From positions 1-64,000 of the forward strand of contig PTEX01000236.1 in NCBI GenBank assembly GCA_003342815.1: a stretch of 64,000 nucleotides of DNA, in the 5' to 3' direction. The stretch is from Eudromia elegans (taxonomy: Eukaryota > Chordata > Aves > Tinamiformes > Tinamidae). A program made the position numbers and the translations under genes. The notes under the pieces are model-generated. The model did not search any database, was not told the origin of the DNA, and saw nothing but the letters and a program-made list of their open reading frames with translations. This document shows, piece by piece, positions 11,170 through 23,900 of the stretch. The first letter of the stretch is position 1; every line of letters starts with the position of its first letter.

Positions 11170-12710
11170 CGTTACTCGTTTTTTGAACTCATTTCTTGCA
11201 ATTCTTCTCTGAGGTGAGAGAAGGGATTGTTTCCTTTTCTGGTATCTGGTGCTGAAGGAGTCGATGTGTGTTCCTTCCTTTCACCATTACCTCGTTTCTG
11301 GAAAGCCTCAACTAGACTGATAATTACACCTGTGGGTTGACCTTGTATAGCAGCTCTTGGGATGCCTAAAGCCAGAGCTTTTCTCCATACTTCATTCCTA
11401 CGTTTCCTAAGTTCAGTCTATGAAGGTTGCTGCTCTTTGAGCTTGATGTTAGTTTTCTCTTTTATTAGTCTCACTCTGTGATGTTCACTGCACAGTTTAG
11501 AGTTTGCATTGCTGTTAGGATCTCACCAACCCATCTCACGGCCATAATTAGCTATGCTCTGCATTAGCTTAGCCCAGGTGGGGAGTCATTGATGGGGCTT
11601 GTTGACACCTAATTGTTCATTGTGTTCGGTGTCCCGCTTATCTCGTCCTGTTTGGCCATTAGAAAGTGCTTAAGGATGGTTGGAGCACCTCTCGCCAATG
11701 GTTTTAGCGTTGCAGGGTTCACTATAGCAGATATGGGTGCCCTGTCAGGCCCTTGATTATGCATAGCCTAGATACAAGTAGCTTTTGTGACAGCAGTAGA
11801 TAATTCGCTCAGTGATTTAATAGGGATTATAGAGGGTTCTCCCTGGTCCATCACATCTATTCCTCCAGCCCAGTAGGCCACTTGGCTGGTGATTGAGTGT
11901 GGAGTATCTAGTGGGTCAGGTCCTAGGTTCAGGAAAACACCAGGGCCCCAATAGCCGTTTGCTTCGTCCCGACTCAGCATTATTCGATCTCCACCACTCA
12001 AGCAGACTCGCCACAGATAACTCAGTTTCAGTTTCCCCCGGTTACCTGCTGTACTTCTCTTGCAGGTTAGTTAGTCGTAAAGGGTCCCAGGGCATAGTCC
12101 TGATAGTGTGTCGTGGAGCACCACCTCGTGGTCCCTCAGTTCCTTCTGTTTTCACTGGAGGTAGAGCCGCATATACGGAAGATTCAGAGGGATATAAGGG
12201 GTCACCTTCACTCTCCGAGCTGTCATCCTCAGAATTGCCGGGACTCGCCCAAATGTCCCCATCCCAGTCCTCAGGAGATACTATCAGTTTCTTTATTTTT
12301 ATGACATCAGGAGGGCGAGGAGCCCATAAAAGCATAATTTCTATCTTTTCCTCCATTTTTTCCTCTTTTCTTGTTCTTCCTGTAATTGCTTTTGTAATTG
12401 CTGGATCTTTAAGGATGACAGCAATTCAGTGTTTTTCTTTACTTCTATTTATTCTCTAAGATCCTGTTCTGTTTTATTCCTCTCTATATGTTCTTGTTTT
12501 GCAGCTTCCAGACAAGTTCAAATATGTAACAAATATATAACAAATAATAATACCCTTTTCTTTACCATCCTTTAAGGAACCTCTAGCCAACTTTAAATGT
12601 TTCTCCACATTTTCCCAGTCATGCCAGTTATCACGAGCCCACTCCTCTGAGAAGCTGGGACTTGGGTTCACTCCATGCCTCTGTAAATAATCCGTGATAC
12701 TACTTGCCAT
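11170..12710 (-). pseudogene. gag: gag remnant
   Basis: A plausible start ATG lies at 12710 (MASSITDYLQRHGV) shortly after the 5' LTR and leader. The frame breaks after about 75 codons. Open minus-strand segments continue at 12042-12356 (acidic, Ser/Glu/Pro-rich, matrix/linker-like) and 11768-12001 (contains NLGPDPLDTP), with capsid-like sequence further on. I see no clear CCHC zinc knuckle. Several frameshifts and stops separate the pieces. The assignment rests mainly on position between the 5' LTR and protease. Confidence 0.6.
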
Positions 12711-12764
12711 GCTGCCGACTATGCCAGTTTTGTCATGGAATGAATGGTGGCAGTGAGGAGCAAG

Positions 12765-13318
12765 TGACACACTGCACTTCACTCGGGTGAAAGAAACAGC
12801 AATAGGTTTTATTGATATGGGCAGCAGTTTCACGAGATTCTATGGCAAGATCAGTTATTATTTACTGCATGGAGGTTCAAGATAATATGCAGAATTATAA
12901 GTGACTTTGTGCACAGTTACAAAATCAGAATATCAAGTTCAGAAAGAGAGCGCTCTATAGTTCACTTACCACGAGCCTGTTGCAGCAAGGGATCTCTCAG
13001 CCCCAAGGAGTCTCCTTAGAGGCGTCCCTGCTCAAGGGGAGATCCTGGCGTGTGGCCCGCTGCCGTGCAAGGAGAGCTCAAGGGGCTCTGGGGCCATCCC
13101 CGTATTTATGGGATGAGATGATTGACTCATAGTCATTCACTGGTCTGCACACTTTAGCGTATCTCCCCATTGGCACCCAGCTATCAGGGAGGTAATCTCC
13201 AAGATCTGTTTTGATGTCAGAGTGAGCCAACCACCAAGGTCTGATATTTGTGGGATAGTTAACTCTCTTGAATAGGGCCATGGGTGAGAAATACTGGGGA
13301 AGGAGCATATTCGTCACA
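12765..13318 (-). repeat. 5' LTR of the provirus
   Basis: The LTR is 554 bp, TGACACAC...GTCACA on the plus strand, and matches the 3' LTR over several long blocks. On the minus strand it has AATAAA at 12813-12808 and a TATA-like CATAAATACG at about 13110-13101. It lacks the ~130 bp block present in the 3' LTR, the deletion falling near 12900. I found no canonical TGG-starting primer binding site next to it. Confidence 0.85.
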
Positions 13319-14547
13319 TGGTGGGGACTGCAGCTAATATATCCGTGGGCAATAGATCTGAAACAAGAGTTGCAAGATGCATTTGGTTGCTGGGTCTGCC
13401 TCAACCTGTTGTGTGTGCTTGAGCAAATAGCTTAAGCTGTGTCTTGAAAGAGTAATATCAAGAAAAAAGTGTGAATGGCATCCTGTTTCTGCCTTTACTC
13501 TTGAGTGAGATATACTTCTCTGTGCATACTCCTATAGGTATACACATTTTGTGGGTCAGTGGATCCTATTCGGGTTGAAGCCTGCAGACATTATTGCAGT
13601 GCAAATAATAAATAAAGCAGGGTTAGAATTTAAGTTATAATGAGAAACTGCATGAAAAAGAATTAAGAAAAAAGAGAAGCAGCTATTGTGTCATTAATGG
13701 ACTAGAGAAAGGATCTGCAGCATGTCTGTATGTACTTAAGATGTGTACAGAGGGCCGTTGAACTAGAATTGCATTGCTCACATTAATTAAGGTGGTTTAA
13801 TCAGAATAGATCAATCATCCCTAAATTAAGAGTGTAACTGGACCTGTGAATTACTACAGATGGTGGGAAGACAGAAGTACGGGATAGAGTAGCACTGGTA
13901 AGAGCAGAGCAGTGGCTTTTATTTGATGACTTCTAACTCTACAGGGAAATTTTAATTTCCTTACAGAAATTTCTGAGAGGTATTTTTAGCCATAAGAAAA
14001 GAGTAGGGATGTTATAAAAAATGGCTTTTTGTGGCTGTCCAGTACTGTCTGGTCAGGCTGCATCTATCAGATGTGGCAAATCACAAGTCACACGCTGTTG
14101 TCTCCCCTCCTTGCCTGGATAAACATTTGGTGCTTTGGACCAAATTCACAATCCCCATTGAACTTACTTTTTCTCCCTGCAAGAATGCCCTGGAACACCC
14201 TCAATTACTATGATGTTCCTGTAAAACAGATCTGGAAAGCTGTGGGATGCATAGGGGCTGCTTCTTTTAAGAAAATATGTACTGAGTCATGGAAAATGTT
14301 ATACAAGGAAGATTGCTGTGCAGTACTTCTTATTCTAACAAGGGCCTTTGTATTCTCAGTTCCACTCTGCAGCATTTCAGCATCTTGCAGGATTGAGTCC
14401 TAATTGTCTAGCTGTCTGGAGCGTGCACCAAGAATAACAGCAATGTCTTGGCTGACATAAAAAAAAAAACAATTTGAGCAACAGTAAAGGACAATAAAAG
14501 GTGAGTCTGCTTCCTGTACTTCTAGACCTCCAGGGAATTCAGGGAGG
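13319..14547. other. Presumed USP35 intron 1, no gene recognised
   Basis: AT-rich sequence follows the provirus. The longest plus-strand frame (124 codons near 14029-14403) has no recognisable similarity or domain and I do not call it. Confidence 0.5.
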
Positions 14548-14558
14548 TTTTTTTTGGT

Positions 14559-14596
<38 letters not shown>

Positions 14597-14606
14597 TTTT
14601 TTTTTT

Positions 14607-14644
<38 letters not shown>
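14548..14644. repeat. Long poly-T tract with few G interruptions
   Basis: A run of nearly 100 bases is almost pure T on the plus strand, broken by GGTGG, a single G and a GG. It borders the possible minus-strand retrocopy described next. Its length may be affected by sequencing error. Confidence 0.9.
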
Positions 14645-14647
<3 letters not shown>

Positions 14648-15000
14648 GAGAAAGACACCTCTTTATTTATCAATCCTTATATAATGGGATTTTTCCCACA
14701 AGTGATAGTTGTCAAAATATTGCACGAAGCAATGTGGTTGCTGTTATAGGAAATGTGCTGAGTTTACTGCCAAGGTTTCCCGAAGATAAGAGATATCTCC
14801 TGAAGATAATTGGCATCTCGGACATACTTTTTTCACAGCTCTGTAAGATTGGGAGTGTGGGAGATGATCCTTGATTCTGCAAAAAATACTAAGGAGGCTT
14901 TATTGGAAATCTGCTGTTGTCAGGAGTAGTGGAAAGAATTGATTTAAAAGTAGTTGGATAGACTTCAATCAAAATGAATCCTTTTTAAAGGAAAGCCAAA
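14645..15000 (-). pseudogene. Possible processed retrocopy 3' end with poly(A) tail
   Basis: On the minus strand an AATAAA (14667-14662) lies about 18 bases before the poly(A) tract formed by the complement of 14644-14548. This is the layout of a reverse-transcribed polyadenylated mRNA end. The source gene is not recognised, no target-site duplication was found, and the upstream limit given is arbitrary. A chance simple repeat next to an AATAAA is the alternative. Confidence 0.3.
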
Positions 15001-15559
15001 TTCAGTAGAGAAAAAAGAGGACACCTCTGATCAGAATATTAAGGTTAGACTAAGAGCCCAAGGTGACTTCTCATCCTAAGATACTCAGTTTGGAGATTGA
15101 AACCATGCTGTCTGGTGTCACTCTGCTTATGTGTCATTTCACTCTGTGATTATTAGAGAATGACTGCATATCTTGCAGGACACATTTTATGATAAACAAT
15201 GTTTTTTATAAATGTTGGTGATATACTTCATTTTCTTTGTGGCTTTAGATGGAACTTAAGTTTCAAGCTAGGACTTGAAGCTAGGTGCTCCTTTCAGTGT
15301 TCTTTCTATTTTGAGGGGAGTGCCTGAGTGAACATACACACACACCCTGAGCACCCCTGTGTGTGTTTGTGAATGCAAGACAGATTTGAAGGCCATTAAT
15401 GATTACTGGTCTGCTAGATGGAATGAAGAGTGTCTTCAGGATAAGTTTGGAGGTCTAAGCATACCACTGCATGACAAATATAACTTATGAAGAGAAACAC
15501 TCTTCTTCCAAAGCTCATTGTCTTCATTTTCTCTAGCACATCTTTAAAAGATCAAGAAG

Positions 15560-16925
15560 GATCAAGACTGCAGAACTACAGTCTTATTGGCCTCACTTTG
15601 GGAAATAATAGAGCACATCCCATTGGAAAATACTCCGGGAAGTGTAAAAGAGAAGATGATTGGCAATAGCCAGGGTTGATTAAAAGCGAATCATGCTTGA
15701 CCTATCTCATGGTCTTCAGTGATGGATCTCTGGATGAGGGCAGAGGAGATGTTGTCTACTTTGACTTTAATAAGGCTTTTTTTGTAGAGTCCCACAGCAT
15801 CCTCATCTGAAAGACTGGATTTGTAGTCTGGATGGGTGCACTATAAGATACATGGGAAACTGACTGGATTCTTGGCCCAAGGGACAGTGCTTTGCAGTTT
15901 GTGCTCTGCCTGGGAACTAGTTACAAGTGGAGTTCCTCAGAGATCTATCCTGGGAGCTGTTCTATTTAGCATCTTCATCAATGACCTGAGGGAGGAGAAA
16001 AGTGTGCTAAAGTTTTGTGGGTGTCACCATGGGGCAACAGCTCATATGCTTGAAGGTAAGGCTTTCGTACAGGGAACAGGTTGATGCTATCGTGTAATTC
16101 AAAAAGGGCAAATGCAAAGCACTAGACCTAGCAGTAGTCCTAGACTTATCTATCTAGGATGGACTAACCCCTTGCATAAGTAAAGGCTGGGGGCTGACTG
16201 GTCTCCAAATTCTGCTTGGAGAGCAGCTCTGCTGAAAAGGACCTGGATCCTGGAGAGCAGTATATCCGAATAAACTATAGGCAAACCATAATAAACTAGG
16301 CAAAGGTGTATCCAAATATGAGCCAGTTGTAGGCCCTGGCAGTGAAGAAGGACAGTAGCATCTTGGGCTGTACAAATAGGAACAGAGCAAATAGATGGAG
16401 GAGAATTTGTCCTCATCATTCATCATGTCAGACGACATCTATAAGTGTCCAGCTTGGGACTCCCCAGTACATCAAAAATGTTTGTTGGCAGGACGAAGTT
16501 CAGCAGAAGGTCACCAAGATGTCTGGGGGCCTGGAGGCCACTTGCCCTGTGAGATGAGGCTGAGGTTATGGGACTTGTTCACCCTGGGGAAGGGGAGGCA
16601 AAGAAGGAATCTAGCAGCAGGCTCACGGTGTCTACAAGGAGGTTATCAAAAAGAGGGAGCCTGGCTCTTTTCAGCGCTGCATAGCAGGAAAACAAGAGAA
16701 AACACATGGACTGAAACAAGAGCTTCCAAATGCATTTAAGGAAAAACTTTCTCCTGTGAGATAATTAAGCTGAAACAAGTTGCCCCGAGTACCTACTCAG
16801 ACTTCATTCTGAGTCATCTTCAAGAAAGTCCTGAGGAGCTTGAGTTGATTTCAGTGTTGGCCCTACTTTGTGCAGGAGTTGGACTAGAAGCCTCCTGAGG
16901 CCCCTTCCCTCCTGATTCTCTGATT
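15560..16925 (+). mobile_element. CR1 LINE, decayed, with reverse transcriptase remnant
   Basis: The region reads as a forward CR1. Frame fragments match the RT domain: a VYFDFNKAF-type block near 15755, then GVPQRSILGAVLFSIFINDL near 15930-15990 with the LINE FINDL signature. The 3' part runs through GGAGTTGGACTAGA and 'cctcctgaggcccc' to a short ATTCTCTGATT end. Stops and frameshifts are frequent, so it is an old inactive copy. The 5' boundary is approximate. Confidence 0.85.
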
Positions 16926-19900
16926 TTATCTACTTTGCTTCTGCCTTTTACTCAGCCAGGGAGCAGAGCAGCTTTGCTATTTCATGAGATTTTTTTATTC
17001 CCCACTGCAGAGCTTGCTGTGTGTATTTTCTCTTTCGGGAGACCTGAATAACAGATGGGAACCTCAAACATGCTCTTTAAACTAACAATACTTGGAAATT
17101 CTGTAGCGTCTTCCTGTGCTCCAGGAACTCGTGTCTCTTTGCAAACGGGAGTAAGCTGATTCGCTCAGCATTGCAGTGGATTATTATTGTCTGTGAGGAA
17201 AATGAAATGCAGAAATGGTGAGGTTTCCCCACTTTAAGAGCACTGCTTTTAGATGCATAAGTCTGCAAGGATGGGGAGAGGTGATGTGTAGTTGCTAGCC
17301 AAGAACCTGGGAGACAGAACTTTGTATTTGTCATGCGATATTTCCTACCATAGGCAGCTCTCTATCCTTAGAGAAAGTGCCTTCTCATCCGGATGCCTGC
17401 TCCAGGCCTAGACTTATCCCCGGATGACGTTGTCTGAGGTCTCTTTTGGATGTCCTCTGTGCAAAGCATAGGTCAATGCAGAGGAGTAACCATGATCATA
17501 TGTGTCTTTGTCAACAGGATTGGAAACAATCACATCTGCCAATCTGTGGCCTTGGAGTGTTCTCTGCAATAAGTTTTAAAAAAGCCTGAGTCATGGTTGG
17601 CTGGTTTTATCACTCTTTATAATGAGACTTCTACAGTAATTCAGCATATGGCTATAAATGTGGCATAAATAACCTGGTTTAGGGAAATCCTTCTTTATTT
17701 TCCCTCAGCAGTTTCCCCTGTGTCTCTGGTCCGACGGTGGATTCGAGCGGTGAGGAAGGATGGGACTCCGCAGTCTCCCTCTCCCTTCCCGGTGTGATGG
17801 CATAGCGCACTGACGCTGCAAGTCCCCGGGATGCCGCCAGGACTGTGTCGCTCCTCCTGGCCAGCCACGCTGGTAGTTCAGTGTAAATGCCAAACGCACA
17901 TCCCTGCCATGTGCCAGACCTGCAACCAGAGAAGGAAGGAGCCAAAGAGCTGAAATGGAGGCAGAGCTGACTATTTACAGATGCACTAAGATTTCTTTCC
18001 ATAGTAGTGGGGAAGGGCTACATTTCTAAATGACATTATCACCCATTAAGGAGATAGACATCCTTCAGCATACATGTTCATTGGGGTGTGCTTATCCTGT
18101 GTGTTTGCACAGGACTTCACTGGGTTCAGGAAGTTTATATGCACAATATGTGCACATGGGATGCTGCATGGGCAAGGGAAAGGGTCAAAAGTCTTGTCCT
18201 ATCACTGCATTTCTGCCCTTTTAGGCTTTTGATCCTTTTTAATACATGCTTACCTTTCATGCTTTCCTATTGCCTGGATAAAGGCTACAGTCCCATATCT
18301 GCTTCCTGGGGCTTTTTTCCTTGTTCCCTGAATATGAATAATGGAAACATCTTTGCTTCTGAATGAGAATGAACCCTGTAGATACCAACAGAAGACCTTG
18401 GTGCCACTGTCTGTCCCTTAATTCCCTGTTGAGCTTCTTTGCGGGTCTATGGGAGGCTGTGTCTGGTGGGAATTGAATTTATGAAATGCTGAGCACCATC
18501 TTGAGTTGCTGAAGCCCTGCAGCTGAGGGAGGAACCCTTCTTAGTTTCAAGTTCCAGGTTTTGCTTGGCTTTTTGCAGGATAAAAATACCCAAATATGTG
18601 ATTAATCTAAAGAAGTCCTGTATTTTCGAGTATTCATTTCAGTTTGGGACTTGTAATCTTAATTGAGCATCACCAGAGGACATTTTCTGCATTAATCAAA
18701 ATGCCACCATGAAAAGGGCACACACATTATCATTTTTGTACTGGCCCTAGCAAGCTTTCCAGCTCTGTTCCTTTGACTTATTTTTCTGTATTTTGGCTTT
18801 CATTCTAGTAGTGCTCTCATCATCTTCTCAGACCTCTGAAGTCCAGAATGGACATCCTGAATTTCCACCCCTTAATTCTTGCAATCAGCAACAGCATTGC
18901 TCCTTCCATCTTCTCAATGTACTGTGTTTTCTTCTTTCCTTCAGAGGTTCTGCAGCTTCTTCTGTCTTGTCTATGTCTGTGTCACAACTCCATGAATATT
19001 GCGGGCTCCTACTCTAGTTCACCTGGCACTTGCTGGCATCCACCCAGAGTCCATTCAAAAAGCAGATGATGCAGTTTTCCTGTGTCATTTCAACATAGCT
19101 CTGCTTTCTCGCCCTTGTCCTGACATAAGCCCCTTCCTTGTTTTCAGTGATTTCCATTAATAGAGATGTGATGATTTTGGCCAGTTAGGTGAAGAGGCAC
19201 TTCACAACTACACCATGAAGGGACCTGCTAAAGCCAAGGGAGACAACTGGTGAGCTCTGCATGGAGAAGATGCAGTGTTGACTTACCGTGGATATTTTCT
19301 AAGCAAGAGCAAAGAAATGCCCCTGACTTATTTCTGGGAGATGCTGCATATGTAGTAAAGGGTTCTGGTTGTTCTGGAGGCCTGTTCTGCACAGCTCTCA
19401 AGGTCTTGAGTCGGATGGAGATGGAGATGACGTTAGGGTACTTCTGAAACCTCTTGATGCCACGTTTGTCTTGGCCTCGTCTACAGCTCTGAATACACAA
19501 CTCTGAGGGCACTGGATTATTCACGAGCCAAAAGGCCCAGGCATTGCCCAGGGTTTGCTTAAAAATTCATTGGAGCTCTGGTCATTCCATTTCCATACAT
19601 TCAAATACTCTTCTCTCTGGAGAAAGCCAGTTTGTTAGGAAGAGCTGTCTCAACCTGATGCCTCATATGGTATATGAGGGAGGTCCTGGACATCAAGGTA
19701 AATCAGTTAAGTATAAGTTTGATCTCTTAAGTTTAAGAACCATCTCTTAAACAGCGTCAGAATGCGTCCCTATTGCAGGATCATCACTCTTTTCAGATTG
19801 CATAAGGCAGCAGCTCCCACTGATGTGGAAGGGTGTTTAAGGTATGGATTTACAGACTATGTACTTATTACTAACCTGCTTGGGTTGGGCTTATTCTTGA

Positions 19901-20271
19901 CAAAGGGCAACCCTATTTGGTTTACATGAACCAGACTGAACTTTCAACACCTCTATTTCCTAAAAAAAGACAGCCTGGCTTGGTCTTCCAGCTGTGCACA
20001 TTCATTGCCTGGTGAGTCCTAACTTCTTTAACCATTCCAGGGAACACAGCTTGGAGGATCATGGGACTGGATTTGAGCTCATACTTTTTCCTCTGTTGAG
20101 GGGTCAGACTTCTCACTCTCCTCACAGTATCCTCTTTTCTCTGCCCCTCTCTCTGCCTTAACTCTGTGGTCCATTTGCTGTCAAGTGGGAAGCCCAGGTA
20201 GTCACCATCTCTGGGCTGTCAAGCACAACAGAGCCTGCTTGAACTAACCTGGGTCTCTTCCTCTCTTTCAG
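16926..20271. other. Presumed USP35 intron 1, 3' part
   Basis: No exon, RNA gene or repeat family was recognised. The stretch ends in the pyrimidine-rich acceptor CTCTCTTTCAG at 20261-20271, which begins the first coding exon of USP35. Confidence 0.5.
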
Positions 20272-20286
20272 CACCGGGGAGCAGAG

Positions 20287-20968
20287 ATGGATAAGATACT
20301 GGAAGCTGTGGTGATGTCTTCGTACCCCAACAACGTGAAGCAAGGGCTTGTGAGGCGCGTCATTGAGGCAGCAAAGCAGCCCATGGACAGTGAACAGTGC
20401 TGGTCCATGCTCGAGCTGTCAACCAAGCTTTTCCTTACTGGGGACACCAAGTACAAAAGAGAGATCGGGAAGGAGGTTTTGGAAGTCTACGGCCACTACC
20501 ATCCAGAGGAGTTTGAGGAGTTCTTCAATGTCCGCTTCCTACTGAGTCTCCTCCAAGAAGGTTATGGGCCTCTGGGAAAAAGAAGTCATTATGTGCTAGA
20601 TTATATCCAGTTGGGATTGCAGTTTGTCTTGGAAAGCCCATCAGCAAACAGCATTTTTAACTTACTGAGGATCGAAGTACTCCGGAAAGTCTGCGAGAGG
20701 CCCAGCCCCAAGCAGTGTGCTAAGATCAGTAAACTCTTAACCCAGCATCCTCAGTGCATTCCCACAGGCAAACACCAGATCTTGTTTTGTCAGCAGCTGA
20801 TTCGATGCATTGGGCAGTTCCAGTGCATCTCTGAGGGGGAAGACGAAATAATGGAGTTTTTGGAGCAGGTGAACAAAGTGAGTGGTCTGCTGCAGAGAAT
20901 CTGGAGGACTCAGACTTCAGCCATCCTGCCCTCTTTGAAGGAGCTCTTCACTATCATTTCATCAACAG
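20287..20968 (+). CDS. USP35: USP35 coding exon 1
   Basis: The exon itself begins at 20272 after CTTTCAG, with 15 nt of 5' UTR, and ends at CAACAG|GTGAAA. It encodes 227 codons plus one base: the MDKILEAVV start, the [15 protein letters not shown] segment and the helical N-terminal region down to [11 protein letters not shown]. Reading past the donor soon meets a stop, so splicing is required. Confidence 0.97.
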
Positions 20969-23900
20969 GTGAAAAAAAGAGCAACAGATACAAATGTAAA
21001 TGCTGGCTTTGATGAGGAGCAAGACAAATTGATATGGTTCTGATATGTCAGAGCTTCAATAATTCCAGTCACTGCTGAGAATATAACAAGCAAAGGTCTC
21101 CAAAGTGTGCAGGGTTTTAGGCTAAGAAGACAATATCCCCATAAAACTCTGTAGAGTTTGTAAGCAGGAGTCATTAACTGTGCTGAGATATGTGCAGCAT
21201 AGAAGTTCATGTCCTCAATGCTTTTCTGTACTGGCTGGGCCTAATGCAAAGTACCTCTTATTGGCAGTAGGGTTAGAGTGGGACTTGAAAGCATTTGGAG
21301 ATGTCACTCTCAAGTGGCTAATTGTGCTGTTCCTAGGAATAGGAAGCCCTATGTTTCATGGCCACTAAAAGCTCTCTGTGGGCGGGTAAGCTCCTATTTA
21401 AGCTCTTCCTAACCCCATTAGGAGATGGGCAATTCAGTTTCCTCTTTTTGAGAACCTTGTCCTTTGGGTGTGCTTCAGGCAGACAAATGTGCAGCCTTAT
21501 CCCATTGTGATTAGTTACAGTAGTCGGTATGAAATGAACACACAGAGGGAATTTGGGCAAGGAACTCAGGCAATAATGTTCTTGAGACTGTGATCCCTGC
21601 CTCCCTTTGGGAGGTACATGACTTGATGCATCATTCTGCCTGCTCTGACCCAACCTCTTCCTGTGCCACACTGCGATTCTGGGAATTGTCCCCTAAGTAC
21701 AGCTAAGTGTAGACTCCACCTTGTACCAATCATTTATGCTCTGCTCCACTAATGATTTGTCTTTTATGAGAAATGACCATATATGCCTGTTTTCTCTGAT
21801 GATTAACATATTTATTGATGGTTTGTGTCCATATCTTGCAGAGGAGCAGGAAGTACCATCAAATGCCTTGGCCAGTGTGGTCCAGTTTGTCCCTCTGGAG
21901 ATTATGGATGGTGTCATAAGAAACCTAACCAACGATGACAGCATCACTGACGTGCAAATGATGACAGCCATTAGTAGGTAGGAGAGACTGTATGAGTGAG
22001 CATTCTGGGAAGATTCTCAGTGGTATTTTTCAGTCCAGGGGAAAAATAGCCCAAAAGCTGCACTCAGTTTCTCATAACAGTTTTATTCTAGTACTGCAGT
22101 TATGCAGCAAAAGGAGGTTCATCTGGTACTGTCTTGTGAGGTGTGGGGAAAACCACATTCCTAGACAATTCCCTCCAAATTCTTAGGGCCTAGAGAACTA
22201 AATTAATGATATTTTGTGCTATTTTATTTACTTGATTTAATTTGATTTTTTTTTGTCATAGTAAGTAGTGCTAGGGGATGCTGAACATAAGACACTTTTA
22301 ACACATTTGATTTTTTTCCCCGAGAACTGTTGTTTCCCAGAAACTGTTGAGGCCTTTTCCTCACAAAATCTCCTTTAAAGAGTTTCGTGGGAAACCCCTG
22401 TCTCTCTTCAAAACAGCATCATTCTAAATGACTAAACACAGCTAAAAACAGCCCGTCCATCTCCATCTACTGGGAGTTTCTCAGTGGAGAGGGAAATATG
22501 CTGAATTGCTTAGATGATCCCGCTTTGACCTTTGTCAGATGAATGTGCTGGTCCAGATATCAGTGCCACACTAGGGTGCAGTAGGAAAGGCTTCTTCACT
22601 ACCGAAACAATGACATCCATGCTCTCTGTGCTGGCAGAGTCAGTGGAGACATCAAGGCACGATGAGGAGGTAGTGGATGAAACACGGAACATGTTAGACT
22701 TAGCCCTCCCAAGGCCATTGGCCTCTTTGGGATCACCAGGTCCTCCTTTCACATCTGTGTCCAAGTGCTACAGCTCCTCTGTGTTCCAGGTCTAAGAATA
22801 TCTTCATTCTATACTGTCCTTGGAGGTCTCCTGTTTAAATTGGTGATGTTAACAGGTACTTAATCCAAGGGAGAGGGTCTGCCTTGCTCTCAATGACTCT
22901 CACTGGCTCTCACTGCTCCACGGTTGGCCTCCCTTGCACAGAGTTGCATGATGGATATGCATAGAAATCCTTATGGGAATTTTATGCCTACAGGAGATTT
23001 TATACCTACGTTCTCTTGCTGGAGAGGGCCATGGTTTTCCCAGAGTCCAGAGCAGCTCAACACAAAGGATTCTGGTTTTAACCTTCTTCGTTTTTTTTTC
23101 CTTTCTTCTGGGATGCAGTTGTCAGATGTGGCTGAAAACTCCAGTCAGTAAATCCACTAAGAATGGCAGTGCCTAAAAATAGGCACAATTCCTTCATTCC
23201 TGGAAAAAAAATCTTTGGTACGCAGATGGATGTGTAAATGATTAGTCAGTGCTAGCCAAACATTAAGCTTGCAAAATATAATTAAGTTCACTTGAGAGAA
23301 ATGTGGAAGTTTTGGAGTGTTTATAGCAGACAGATGCCCCAGAAAGCTGTATTAACATTGACCTTTTCTTGCATGTGTGCTCAATAAATTGCAAATAAAA
23401 GAGAAATGCATGGGGACAAACAAGGCTTTTCATCTTAGGACTGCATGCCAAAAGCTCTTCCTCTAGAGTTCAAAGTTTGGGCTTGGGAGGCGTTATCAGA
23501 GGAGCAAGGTGGAGCTTTTGGTCAAGTATTTAAGGAGCAAAGGTTGCTAATAAAAGCAAGCCTATCACCTGCTGGTGTAAGTGTACAATGCAGATTGAAG
23601 GAGTGTCTCACCAGTAGTGTGGATGCATGTCACATAAGCTGTATATTTATGTGCATCCAGCTCTTCAGAAGTGCTTGCTCATGTTCTCTTTTTGGTGAGT
23701 ATCTATTTCAAAGAGACAAGGTCTGGATGTAAAGAGCATCTGCTTCTTCTGGAAATCAGGACCTGACCTTTTAAAGGCTGAGATTGCAAAAATCAATGGT
23801 TCCTTTGGAAAACTGACTTGCAAAATGTTTGTGGATCTATCAGTGTGGAAAGTATTATAATTTATTATATAAAAATACAATTTTATGTATATAGTTTATA

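Larger units (their letters stand above)
7951..13318 (-). mobile_element. Endogenous retrovirus, ERV-L/class III-like, defective provirus
   Basis: This is a 5.4 kb provirus on the minus strand. Two related LTRs (12765-13318 as 5', 7951-8568 as 3') flank remnants in the order gag, protease, reverse transcriptase, env. The LTR edges are TG...CA and coincide with the points where the two LTR sequences stop matching. A polypurine tract directly precedes the 3' LTR. The region between the reverse transcriptase and env is deleted, so most of RNase H, all of integrase and most of the surface protein are missing. Several stops and frame changes break every gene. The class III-like label rests on the style of the RT and following region and is an inference; RT phylogeny would settle it. 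The element probably sits within USP35 intron 1, antisense to it. Confidence 0.85.

Noticed and set aside
11893-12459. 188-codon plus-strand frame
   Set aside because: Antisense shadow of the gag remnant.
12740-12764. tRNA primer binding site beside the 5' LTR
   Set aside because: The minus strand here (CTTGCTCCTCACTGCC) does not begin with TGG and matches no tRNA end I can recognise. It is probably decayed.
14501-14749. 82-codon Phe-rich frame
   Set aside because: Translation of a poly-T tract.
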